From: Deltaproteobacteria bacterium
Lineage (GTDB): Bacteria > Desulfobacterota > Desulfobaccia > Desulfobaccales > 0-14-0-80-60-11
DNA: 10,399 bases
Direction of reading: 5' to 3'
NCBI GenBank assembly: GCA_016874945.1
Contig: VGSO01000078.1
Coordinates: forward strand, 1-10,399
Each line of letters starts with the position of its first letter. The first letter of the stretch is position 1. Positions 1-5,595 of this stretch are shown here, one piece after another. The notes beneath the pieces were generated by a model. That model saw nothing but the letters and a program-made list of their open reading frames with translations. It was not told the DNA's origin and made no database searches. The translations under genes and the position numbers were made by a program.

Positions 1-690
1 ACCCACCACCACGATCATGAAGACCACCAGGAGGACCATGAGGATCGGCAGGATCTCCCCGGTTTTCATCAGCTCGAAGGTCTGAATGATGGCGGAAGGC
101 AGACGGGCTACGATGCCCGCGAAAATAATGAGAGAAATGCCGTTGCCGATGCCCCGCTCGGTGATCATCTCGCCCAGCCACATGATAAACGCGGTGCCGG
201 AGGTCAGGGTCAGCACCGTCATCACCCGGAAGGCCCAACCCGGTTGCAGCACTACCGGCATCTGCCCGCCGCCGCCGGTCATGGTCTCCAGGCCGATGGC
301 GATGCCCAGTCCCTGGATGGCGCTGATGACCACCGTGCCGTAGCGGATATATTGCTTGATCTTCTTCTGGCCGGCCTCCCCTTCCTTATAAAGCTTCTCC
401 AGGGTGGGGATGACCACCTTGAGCAGTTCCATGATGATGGCGGCGCTGATGTAGGGCATGATCCCCAGGGCAAAGACGCTCAGGCGCTCCAGGGCGCCGC
501 CGGAGAACATGTCGAACAGCCCGAAGATGGTGCCCCGCTGCCGCGCGAAAAAGGCCATGAGCGCGTCGGGATCGATCCCCGGCGTGGGCACCTGGCACCC
601 CAAGCGGTAAACCGCCAGCATCAGCAGGGTGAATAAAATGCGGCGCTTCAGCTCAGGGATCTTGGCAATATTGGCAAGGCCGGTAGCCAC
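1..690 (-). CDS. secY: Protein translocase subunit SecY, N-terminal 230 residues (runs off the window)
   Basis: Channel-forming subunit of the SecYEG translocon in the inner membrane, which moves unfolded proteins across or into the membrane. The visible part runs from the cytoplasmic N-terminus through about six hydrophobic segments (roughly residues 18-32, 71-91, 116-134, 153-171, 182-200 and 212-230). The plug region GLFDMFSGGALERL is at 57-70, followed by the family signature FALGIMPYISAAIIM (73-87). The second signature ITERGIGNGISLIIF is at 176-190. The start is GTG at 690, chosen because GGAGG lies 7 nt upstream and the protein then begins MATGLANIAKIPELKRR, as expected for SecY. It follows rplO after 65 nt, the standard end of the spc operon. 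A full SecY is about 430-440 residues, so roughly half is missing at the window edge, not by mutation. Confidence 0.97.
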   Translation of the reverse strand, partial: MATGLANIAKIPELKRRILFTLLMLAVYRLGCQVPTPGIDPDALMAFFARQRGTIFGLFDMFSGGALERLSVFALGIMPYISAAIIMELLKVVIPTLEKLYKEGEAGQKKIKQYIRYGTVVISAIQGLGIAIGLETMTGGGGQMPVVLQPGWAFRVMTVLTLTSGTAFIMWLGEMITERGIGNGISLIIFAGIVARLPSAIIQTFELMKTGEILPILMVLLVVFMIVVVG

Positions 691-755
691 TTAAAAGCCT
701 CCCAGACCAGGTTTATTATTCAGATAAATAGTCTGCCTTTTAAGCATTTTATTTT

Positions 756-1199
756 TTAGCCAACCTCTACCCGGCCGCCGGCGGCTTCGATGCGGGCCCG
801 GGCCTGGGCGCTCACCGCCTGCACTTTCACCACCAGGGACGCGGTCACTTCTCCCTGCCCCAGGAGCTTCACCCGCAGGGACCGGGAGCTCACCAGGCCG
901 GCGTTGGCCAGGGCCTCCAGGTCCACCACGCTGTCCCCGGGGAAGCGCTGTAAATCCCTTAAGTTGATGATCTCCCACTCCTGCTTGAAAGGCGCATTGG
1001 TAAACCCCCGCTTGGGGATGCGCCGGGTAAGCGGCATCTGGCCCCCTTCAAACCCCGGCTTCCTGGACACGCCGGAGCGGGAGAGCTGCCCTTTGCTGCC
1101 CCGGGCCGCGGTCTTGCCGGTGCCCGAGCCGGGCCCCCGGCCCACCCGCTTCTTGGGATGCTTGGACCCGGGAGACGGTTTCAGTTCATTAAGCTTCAT
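756..1199 (-). CDS. rplO: 50S ribosomal protein L15
   Basis: Large-subunit protein that binds 23S rRNA and is a late assembly component. The product is 147 residues, the usual length. The basic, glycine-rich N-terminal arm (KKRVGRGPGSGTGKTAARGS, 16-35) threads into rRNA, and the C-terminal globular part ends in IEAAGGRVEVG, matching the family signature. ATG at 1199 is preceded by GGGGAGG with a 6-nt spacer. The start lies inside the end of rpmD (11-nt overlap, 1189-1199), which implies translational coupling. A 65-nt gap separates its TAA from secY. Confidence 0.97.
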   Translation of the reverse strand: MKLNELKPSPGSKHPKKRVGRGPGSGTGKTAARGSKGQLSRSGVSRKPGFEGGQMPLTRRIPKRGFTNAPFKQEWEIINLRDLQRFPGDSVVDLEALANAGLVSSRSLRVKLLGQGEVTASLVVKVQAVSAQARARIEAAGGRVEVG

Positions 1200-1392
1200 C
1201 TTGCGCCTCCCCTTCCGGGATCTCCCGCACCGCCAATAGGTAGCCCACCTGGTTGACCATGCCCCGGAGAGCCGGGGTCTCCCGGTGGCGCACCGTCTGG
1301 TGCAGTCGGGTCAGCCCCAGGGTCTTCACCGTCTTTCGGTGCTTGGGGACCCGCCCGATGGGGCTTCTTTTCAAAGTTATCTCAAGGATCAT
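1189..1392 (-). CDS. rpmD: 50S ribosomal protein L30
   Basis: Small large-subunit protein of 67 residues; the family is usually near 60. It begins MILEITLKRSPIGRVPKHRK and contains the L30 core TVKTLGLTRLHQTVRHRETP. The extra residues form an acidic C-terminal tail (EIPEGEAQDEA), part of which is encoded in the overlap with rplO. The ATG at 1392 has a purine-rich AGGGAAGG directly upstream. A 154-nt gap filled by a 7-bp repeat array separates it from rpsE, an unusually long spacer for this operon. Confidence 0.95.
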   Translation of the reverse strand: MILEITLKRSPIGRVPKHRKTVKTLGLTRLHQTVRHRETPALRGMVNQVGYLLAVREIPEGEAQDEA

Positions 1393-1546
1393 GACCTTCC
1401 CTATGAGGTTTCAGGTTTTAGGTTCAAGGTTCAAGGTTTCAGGTTTTAGGTTTTAGGTTTCAGGTTTCAGGTTTCAGGATAGAAGAAGTTGGCCTCAGTT
1501 TTTTTTTAAAAGCTGAAACCTGACACCTGCAACCTGACACCTGTAT
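1393..1546 (-). repeat. Intergenic inverted 7-bp repeat array between rpsE and rpmD
   Basis: On the plus strand, positions 1407-1476 are ten uninterrupted 7-bp units, all starting GGTT: five GGTTTCA, three GGTTTTA and two GGTTCAA. After a 37-bp spacer, 1514-1541 holds four units in the opposite orientation (TGAAACC, TGACACC, TGCAACC, TGACACC). In the transcript the upstream arm begins 3 nt after the rpsE TAG (1547-1549), and the downstream arm ends 14 nt before the rpmD ATG. The two arms can pair into a stem of about 30 bp with mismatches. No terminator-type GC hairpin followed by a U run is seen on the transcribed strand. Confidence 0.93.
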
Positions 1547-2044
1547 CTATCCTAACAACTCCGCCACCGAACGGTTGCGGCGGCTAGCCACCTCCTCGGG
1601 GCTGGCCAGCTGCTGCAGGGCCGCCATGGTGGCTTTCACGGCGTTGTGGGGATTATGAGACCCCAGGCACTTGGTGAGCACGTTCTTGATGCCCGCCACT
1701 TCCACTACGGCCCGCACCGGGCCGCCGGCGATGACCCCCGTGCCTTCCGAAGCCGGTTTCAGCAGGACCTTGCCGGAGCCGAACTCCCCCTGGACCGTGA
1801 AAGGGATGGTGTTGTTGATGATGGGCACCTGGATCATCTCTTTTTTGGCCTTTTCCACGGCCTTGCGGATGGCTTCCGGCACTTCGTGGGCCTTCCCCAG
1901 TCCCGCGCCCACCTTGCCGTGGCCGTCCCCCACCACCACGATGGCGCTGAACCGGAAACGCCGCCCACCTTTCACCACCTTGGCGACGCGGCTGATGCTC
2001 ACTACCTTGTCGGTCAATTCAACCGGTGCTTCGGGCTCGAACAA
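1547..2044 (-). CDS. rpsE: 30S ribosomal protein S5
   Basis: Small-subunit protein of the decoding-site region, involved in translational accuracy. The S5 N-terminal RNA-binding domain is clear (DKVVSISRVAKVVKGGRRF, 12-30), followed by the C-terminal domain (SGKVLLKPASEGTGVIAGGP). I chose TTG at 2044 (165 aa) because a full GGAGGTGA lies at 2054-2047 with ideal spacing. The in-frame ATG at 2056 (169 aa) has no Shine-Dalgarno sequence: what precedes it is repeat-array sequence ending at 2060. The ATG would also place GGAGGTGA inside codons 1-4. The ATG start cannot be excluded without N-terminal data. Flanked on both sides by 7-bp inverted arrays. Confidence 0.96.
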   Translation of the reverse strand: MFEPEAPVELTDKVVSISRVAKVVKGGRRFRFSAIVVVGDGHGKVGAGLGKAHEVPEAIRKAVEKAKKEMIQVPIINNTIPFTVQGEFGSGKVLLKPASEGTGVIAGGPVRAVVEVAGIKNVLTKCLGSHNPHNAVKATMAALQQLASPEEVASRRNRSVAELLG

Positions 2045-2046
2045 GC

Positions 2047-2054
2047 TCACCTCC
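2047..2054 (-). promoter_or_regulatory. Shine-Dalgarno sequence of rpsE
   Basis: The transcript reads GGAGGTGA here, then GC, then TTG at 2044. It is the most complete Shine-Dalgarno match I noticed in the window and lies immediately after the downstream arm of the gap's inverted repeat, which ends at 2060. It decides the rpsE start in favour of TTG. Confidence 0.75.
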
Positions 2055-2056
2055 AT

Positions 2057-2236
2057 TAAAGCTGTCAGCTTTCAGCCATCAGCTATCAGCTTTTTAGTAT
2101 AGTTAGGGCTGACAGCTTCCAGCATTGATGCCTTTAAAATTATTCTTTAATTCTGTAAAATTATTTTCCGGTTCCTGATTACTCAGCATCTGCCCAGAGT
2201 TTTTAGCTGAAAGCTGACCGCTGATAGCTGACAGCC
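2057..2236 (-). repeat. Intergenic inverted 7-bp repeat array between rplR and rpsE
   Basis: On the plus strand, 2060-2094 is five 7-bp units: AGCTGTC, AGCTTTC, AGCCATC, AGCTATC, AGCTTTT. At 2206-2233 are four units in the opposite sense (GCTGAAA, GCTGACC, GCTGATA, GCTGACA), followed by GCC. One arm is close to the reverse complement of the other over about 32 bp. In the transcript the first arm starts directly after the rplR TAA (2237-2239), and the second ends just before the GGAGGTGA of rpsE. The 110-bp middle is AT-rich. It contains a partial extra copy (2107-2127) and a 9-bp direct repeat AAAATTATT (2136-2144 and 2157-2165). I see no gene or convincing promoter in it. Confidence 0.92.
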
Positions 2237-2596
2237 TTAAAAAACCAATCCATGTTCCCGGCAGGACTCCGCCACGGCCTTGACCCGGCCGTGATAGAGA
2301 AAACCGTTGCGGTCAAAAACCACGCTAATAATGCCTTTTTCCTTGGCCTTCAACGCCAGCAGCCGGCCTACTTCTTTGGCCATCTCGGCCTTTTTCTGAC
2401 CCGCGACCTTGCCTTTAATCTCCGGGCTCAAAGAGGAAGCCGCGGCCAGGGTCCGGCCCTGGGTGTCGTCCACGATTTGCCCGTAAATATGTCGGGCGCT
2501 CCGGAACACCGACAGCCGGGGTCGCGTCTCCGTGCCGCGGATCCTCTTCCGGATGCGTTTTTTGCGTTTCAGCCGCGCCGCTTCCCTGGGGTTCAT
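2237..2596 (-). CDS. rplR: 50S ribosomal protein L18
   Basis: Binds 5S rRNA together with L5 and anchors it in the central protuberance of the large subunit. The basic N-terminus (ARLKRKKRIRKRIRGTETRP) is followed by the L18 core RLSVFRSARHIYGQIVDD and ends FDRNGFLYHGRVKAVAE...REHGLVF. I chose ATG at 2596 (119 aa), which has AGGAG upstream at 8-nt spacing and begins MNPREAAR as in relatives. An ATG two codons earlier (2602) sits only 2 nt from the same site. Separated from the rplF stop by 13 nt, and followed directly by a 7-bp inverted array. Confidence 0.96.
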   Translation of the reverse strand: MNPREAARLKRKKRIRKRIRGTETRPRLSVFRSARHIYGQIVDDTQGRTLAAASSLSPEIKGKVAGQKKAEMAKEVGRLLALKAKEKGIISVVFDRNGFLYHGRVKAVAESCREHGLVF

Positions 2597-2609
2597 CTCC
2601 ATCTCTCCT

Positions 2610-3152
2610 TTACCGCCCGCCGGACTTGCCCATCTTGCGCCGCAACTGCTCGCCCGCGAACTTGATGCCTTTGCCCTTATAGGAGTCCGGCGGCCGGATG
2701 GCCCGGATGTTGGCGGTTATCTGGCCCAGGACTTCCCGGTCATGCCCGGTGATCACGATGCGGTTGGCCTTTTCCACCTTGGCGGTGACGCCGGGGGGCA
2801 GGGGAAACTCCACGGGGTTGGAATAACCCACGCTGAACACCAGCAGGCTTTCGGTCCGGGCCTCGGCCTTGTAGCCGGTGCCCACCAACTCCATCACCCG
2901 GGTAAAGCCGGTGCTGACGCCGGTGACCATGTTGGCCGCCAGGGTGCGGCCCAGCCCCCAGGCGGACCGGCTGAGGCGGGAGTCGTCCACGGGCGCCACC
3001 CGAAGTTCCTTATCATCCATTTCCAGGTTGACCCGGGGCGGCATGGCCCGGCTCAACACGCCCCTGGGGCCCGTGACTGTGAGCGTCCCGTTTTCCCAAG
3101 TCACCTTTACGCCCTGGGGCAAAGGTATGGGGTTTTTGCCGATGCGGCTCAT
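2610..3152 (-). CDS. rplF: 50S ribosomal protein L6
   Basis: Large-subunit protein near the sarcin-ricin loop and factor-binding site. The product is 180 residues, typical for the family, with two related domains. It begins MSRIGKNPIPLPQGVKV and carries the C-terminal L6 signature PPDSYKGKGIKF (154-165). ATG at 3152 has AAGGTG 5 nt upstream and follows the rpsH TAA by 10 nt. A GTG further upstream (3176) would prepend MKSGKGAK, but it lies inside rpsH and lacks family support. Confidence 0.97.
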   Translation of the reverse strand: MSRIGKNPIPLPQGVKVTWENGTLTVTGPRGVLSRAMPPRVNLEMDDKELRVAPVDDSRLSRSAWGLGRTLAANMVTGVSTGFTRVMELVGTGYKAEARTESLLVFSVGYSNPVEFPLPPGVTAKVEKANRIVITGHDREVLGQITANIRAIRPPDSYKGKGIKFAGEQLRRKMGKSGGR

Positions 3153-3162
3153 CTTTGCACCT

Positions 3163-3558
3163 TTACCAGATTTCACACAGCACTTCGCCGCCCACCCCCA
3201 GCTTCCGGGCCTGACGGTCAGTGACCACGCCTTTGGAGGTGGAAATCACCGCCACCCCCAGGCCGCCCTGGACCTTGGGGAGCTCCTCTGTGCCGGTGTA
3301 AACCCGGCGGCCGGGCTTGCTCACCCGCTTGAGGCCGTAAATCAGCGGCTGCTGTTGTTCGTTGTATCTCAGATAGACCCTCAAGATCCCTTGGCGGTTG
3401 TCCTTGATCACTTTGTAGTTCTTGATGAACCCTTCATCCTTCATGATCTTCGCCAGGTTAATCTTCATGCGCGAGGCCGGGATGTCCACTTTGTCAAAGC
3501 GGGCCGTGCCGGCGTTGCGAATCCGGGTCAACATATCGGCTATGGGGTCAGTCATCAT
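3163..3558 (-). CDS. rpsH: 30S ribosomal protein S8
   Basis: Primary 16S rRNA-binding protein of the small-subunit platform and, in enterobacteria, the translational repressor of the spc operon. The product is 131 residues. The N-terminus MTDPIADMLTRIRNA and the C-terminal signature STSKGVVTDRQARK (106-119) are both intact. Two adjacent ATG codons are available (3558 and 3555); the first has GGGAGGG at 7-nt spacing and is used here. It lies 18 nt after rpsN and 10 nt before rplF. Confidence 0.97.
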   Translation of the reverse strand: MMTDPIADMLTRIRNAGTARFDKVDIPASRMKINLAKIMKDEGFIKNYKVIKDNRQGILRVYLRYNEQQQPLIYGLKRVSKPGRRVYTGTEELPKVQGGLGVAVISTSKGVVTDRQARKLGVGGEVLCEIW

Positions 3559-3576
3559 CTTGGCGCCCTCCCAGGC

Positions 3577-3762
3577 CTACCAACTGGATTTGATCACCCC
3601 GGGAATCTCTCCCTTGAGGGCCATGGAACGGAAGCAAATACGGCAGATGCCGAACTTCCGCAAAAAGGCCCGGGGCCGGCCGCACAAAGGGCAGCGGTGA
3701 TATTTCCGCACGTCAAACCGAGGAGTGCGCTTGGCTTTGGCGATGAGCGATTTCTTGGCCAT
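3577..3762 (-). CDS. rpsN: 30S ribosomal protein S14, zinc-binding short form
   Basis: Small-subunit head protein. At 61 residues it is the short type, with an intact zinc ribbon: C24-P-L-C27, then 12 residues, then C40-R-I-C43. This is the C+ form; the longer C- form (about 100 aa) lacks these cysteines. Bacteria carrying only the C+ form depend on zinc for it, and some keep a C- paralogue elsewhere under zinc-responsive control; none is visible here. ATG at 3762 has GGAG with a 6-nt spacer. Confidence 0.97.
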   Translation of the reverse strand: MAKKSLIAKAKRTPRFDVRKYHRCPLCGRPRAFLRKFGICRICFRSMALKGEIPGVIKSSW

Positions 3763-3778
3763 CCCGTTCTCCGCAGGC

Positions 3779-3794
3779 GCGGGATTTTCCCCGC
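3779..3794 (-). other. Small GC-rich hairpin in the rplE-rpsN gap
   Basis: The 41-nt gap between the rplE stop and the rpsN start contains GCGGGGAAAATCCCGC in the transcript. It can form a stem of five GC pairs plus one G-U around an AAAA loop. No U run follows, so it is not a normal intrinsic terminator, and the rpsN ribosome-binding site lies downstream of it. It may be chance in a GC-rich spacer. Confidence 0.4.
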
Positions 3795-3803
3795 CCCCGC
3801 CGT

Positions 3804-4502
3804 CTATTTCCTGAAAGGTAGTCCCAGCAGTTTGAGCAAATACTTGCCTTCTTCGTCCGTCCGGGCCGTGGTGATAATGGAAATGTTCATCCCCTTGACC
3901 TTGTCCATCTTGTCATAGTCGATCTCCGGGAAGATGATCTGCTCCCGGATGCCCAGGGTGTAGTTGCCCCGCCCGTCAAAGGAGCGGTCCGACACCCCCC
4001 GGAAGTCCCGCACCCGGGGGAGCACCACGTTCACCAGCTTGTCGAAAAACTCGTACATGCGTTGGCGGCGCAAAGTCACCATGCAGCCGATGGGCATGCC
4101 CTCCCGGAGCTTGAAGGCCGCAATGGATTTCTTGGCCCGGGTCACCACCGCTTTCTGGCCGCCAATGGCCGCCAGTTCCACGGCCGCCGACTCCAGGAGC
4201 TTGATATTCTGAATGGCTTCGCCCAGCCCCATGTTGATGACGATCTTCTCCAGTTTGGGGACCTGCATGGGGCTTTTGTAGCGGAACTCCTGCATCATGC
4301 GGGGGACGCATTCGCCGCGGTAATATTCCCACAGCCGGGGGGGGACCCTCTCAACTTTCTCCACCTTCTCAGGTTTCCCGGCTTTCCCAGCTTCCAGAGC
4401 TTTCTCTGGCTGCCCGGCTTTCTCAGCTTTGGAAGGTTTGGGAGCTTTTCCAGCTTTTGGGGGTTTCTGAGTTTTCTGAGTTTTCTGCTGTTTCTCAGCC
4501 AT
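3804..4502 (-). CDS. rplE: 50S ribosomal protein L5 with a Lys-x-x repeat N-terminal extension
   Basis: L5 binds 5S rRNA and contacts the P-site tRNA from the central protuberance. Residues from about 54 onward are ordinary L5: RLWEYYRGECVPRMMQEF, then KLEKIVINMGLGEA, GGQKAVVTRAKKSIAAFKLR and IIFPEIDYDKMDKVKGM, ending LLKLLGLPFRK. Residues 4-53 are an added low-complexity tract with Lys (or Gln, Glu, Arg) at every third position: KQQKTQKTQKPPKAGKAPKP and onward to KVEKVERV. Total length is 232 against a usual 178-180. ATG at 4502 is supported by AAGGA with an 8-nt spacer and an 8-nt overlap with the end of rplX (coupling). A GTG at codon 47 could give a family-length protein but has no good ribosome-binding site. 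Confidence 0.96.
   Translation of the reverse strand: MAEKQQKTQKTQKPPKAGKAPKPSKAEKAGQPEKALEAGKAGKPEKVEKVERVPPRLWEYYRGECVPRMMQEFRYKSPMQVPKLEKIVINMGLGEAIQNIKLLESAAVELAAIGGQKAVVTRAKKSIAAFKLREGMPIGCMVTLRRQRMYEFFDKLVNVVLPRVRDFRGVSDRSFDGRGNYTLGIREQIIFPEIDYDKMDKVKGMNISIITTARTDEEGKYLLKLLGLPFRK
4341..4493 (-). repeat. In-frame 9-bp repeat array at the 5' end of rplE
   Basis: Seventeen consecutive 9-bp units encode residues 4-54 of L5. Units in the coding sense include AAAACTCAG (twice), AAAGCTGGA, AAAGCTCCC, AAAGCTGAG, AAAGCCGGG and AAACCTGAG. The first codon of every unit is AAA or AAG in most units, replaced by CAG, GAA and AGG once each. The AAAGCTG and GAAAGC cores are the same as those in the intergenic 7-bp arrays, but the period is 9, a multiple of three. 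Confidence 0.9.
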
Positions 4503-4845
4503 CAATCAATTCCTTGCACTTCCGGCACTGCCGGGCCTTTTTGCCCTCGCCGGTTTTGGTCAGGGCGAAGCGGGTGGCGGTGGCGCACTTGGGACAGATA
4601 AGCATCACCTTGGACACGTTCAGGGGCGCTTCTTTCTCGATGATGCCCCCCTGGCCGGTGGTGGGGCTGGGCCGGGTATGCCGCTTGATCATGTTGACCT
4701 TTTCAATAAGCACCTGGTTCTTTTCCCGCACCACTTTGAGGATCTTGCCGGTCTTGCCCTTTTCCTTGCCGGTGATGACCTCCACCAGGTCATTCTTCTT
4801 CAAGCGGACGGAGACCGGTTCCGCTTTCTTTTTGGGTTTGCCCAT
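4495..4845 (-). CDS. rplX: 50S ribosomal protein L24 with zinc-ribbon tail
   Basis: Early-assembly protein of the large subunit, located near the exit tunnel. The KOW RNA-binding motif lies at about 17-50 (KKNDLVEVITGKEKGKTGKI), followed by the L24 sequence VNMIKRHTRPSPTTGQGGII. The C-terminus has four cysteines in two pairs, C84-P-K-C87 and C107-R-K-C110, predicted to form a zinc ribbon as in many non-enterobacterial L24 proteins. Length is 116, about ten more than average. ATG at 4845 follows directly on the rplN TAA, and its GGAGGT lies inside the last codons of rplN. Confidence 0.97.
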   Translation of the reverse strand: MGKPKKKAEPVSVRLKKNDLVEVITGKEKGKTGKILKVVREKNQVLIEKVNMIKRHTRPSPTTGQGGIIEKEAPLNVSKVMLICPKCATATRFALTKTGEGKKARQCRKCKELIDG

Positions 4846-5214
4846 TTACAGCACCTCCGGGGCCAGGGAGATAATCTTCATGAACCGTTTGGCCCGAAGT
4901 TCCCGGGCCACCGGCCCGAAGATGCGGGTCCCGATGGGGTCGCCGGCGGGGTTGATGAGCACCGCGGAATTGTCGTCAAACTTGATATAAGAGCCGTCGG
5001 CCCGGCGCTGCTCTTTCACGGTGCGCACCACCACGGCCCGCATGACGTCGCCCTTCTTCACCTTGGAATGGGGCAGAGCCTCTTTCACCGAGACCACGAT
5101 AATGTCCCCCACCCGGGCGTAGCGGCGTCGCGTCCCGCCCAGCACCCGGATGCAGAAGACCCGCTTGGCCCCGGAATTATCCGCTACGGTCAGTTGCGTA
5201 TGGACCTGGATCAT
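4846..5214 (-). CDS. rplN: 50S ribosomal protein L14
   Basis: Conserved intersubunit-face protein that contributes to bridges B5/B8 and pairs with L19. The 122-residue length is standard. It begins MIQVHTQLTVADNSGAKRV (ADNSGAK, 11-17) and contains TRRRYARVGDIIVVSVKEAL and FDDNSAVLINPAGDPIGTRI. ATG at 5214 is preceded by AGGGGG and follows rpsQ by 24 nt. In E. coli this is the first gene of the separate spc operon. Here the 24-nt gap leaves no room for a convincing promoter, so S10 and spc genes are probably co-transcribed. Confidence 0.97.
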   Translation of the reverse strand: MIQVHTQLTVADNSGAKRVFCIRVLGGTRRRYARVGDIIVVSVKEALPHSKVKKGDVMRAVVVRTVKEQRRADGSYIKFDDNSAVLINPAGDPIGTRIFGPVARELRAKRFMKIISLAPEVL

Positions 5215-5238
5215 GACTTAAGTCCCCCTAGCCTTTGG

Positions 5239-5499
5239 CTACTGCGCCTTCTCCAGGACCTGTTTCACCCGCCAGTTCTTGTCCCGGCTTAAAGGGCGGG
5301 TTTCCTCAATGAGCACCTTGTCCCCCACCCGGCAGGCGTTGGTGGCGTCATGGGCCTTGATCTTGGCCCGGCGCCGGATGGTCTTGTGATACAGGGGGTG
5401 GGCCAGCAGCCGCTTGATTTCCACCACCACGGTCTTGTCCATCTTATCGCTGACCACCACCCCTACCCGGGTCTTGCGCACGCCGCGTTTTTTTTCCAT
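5239..5499 (-). CDS. rpsQ: 30S ribosomal protein S17
   Basis: Primary 16S rRNA-binding protein of the small-subunit body, with an OB fold. The product is 86 residues. The family pattern is clear: RVGVVVSDKMDKTVVVEI (11-28), HPLYHKTIRRRAKIKAHD, then GDKVLIEETRPLSRDKNWRV. ATG at 5499 has GAGG 5 nt upstream, and this site adjoins the edge of the upstream 7-bp array (5508). The gene is separated from rpmC by 96 nt that are almost entirely repeat. Confidence 0.97.
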   Translation of the reverse strand: MEKKRGVRKTRVGVVVSDKMDKTVVVEIKRLLAHPLYHKTIRRRAKIKAHDATNACRVGDKVLIEETRPLSRDKNWRVKQVLEKAQ

Positions 5500-5595
5500 A
5501 TTTTCCTCAGTCGCCAGTTGCCAGTTGTCAGTTGTCAGTTTTAAAAAAGCATTTTTAACTGAAAACTGAAAACCGAAAACTGAAAACTATTATTT
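5500..5595 (-). repeat. Intergenic inverted 7-bp repeat array between rpmC and rpsQ
   Basis: On the plus strand, 5508-5542 is five units: CAGTCGC, CAGTTGC, CAGTTGT, CAGTTGT, CAGTTTT. At 5557-5588 are four and a half units in the opposite sense (AACTGAA three times and AACCGAA once, then AACT). The spacer AAAAAAGCATTTTT is itself nearly self-complementary, so the structure can fold as one long hairpin. In the transcript it begins 7 nt after the rpmC TAG and ends at the GAGG of rpsQ. Confidence 0.93.

Noticed and set aside
691..747. An 18-codon open frame (MLKRQTIYLNNKPGLGGF) ending immediately before the secY GTG, as a possible leader peptide.
   Set aside because: It has no ribosome-binding site at usable distance, and its last codons contain the secY Shine-Dalgarno sequence. 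It is best explained as chance in the spacer.
1407..1476. GGTTTCA/GGTTTTA units resembling heptameric telomere repeats such as TTTAGGG.
   Set aside because: The array is internal to a bacterial operon, is degenerate and has an inverted partner. The likeness is only in unit length and G/T content.
2136..2165. Internal promoter in the AT-rich centre of the rplR-rpsE gap.
   Set aside because: I tried -35/-10 pairings such as TTTACA with TAATTT, but the spacing (about 11 nt) is wrong and the hexamers are poor.
1407..2236. CRISPR array.
   Set aside because: Units are 7 bp and contiguous with no spacers, and no cas genes are present.
2878..3918. A 346-codon open frame on the plus strand, the longest open frame in the window.
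   Set aside because: It lies antisense to rplF, rpsH, rpsN and the end of rplE, all highly conserved. Open antisense frames are expected in GC-rich genes, and its translation matches no family I recognise.
4357..4366. GTG at codon 47 of rplE as the true start, giving a family-length L5.
   Set aside because: There is no Shine-Dalgarno sequence in front of it, while the ATG at 4502 has AAGGA and overlaps rplX. It remains the main alternative to test.
5500..5595. Intrinsic terminator in front of rpsQ.
   Set aside because: The stem is AT-rich and mismatched, and the T-rich stretch on the transcribed strand lies inside the loop, not after a GC stem. Termination here would cut off the spc genes.
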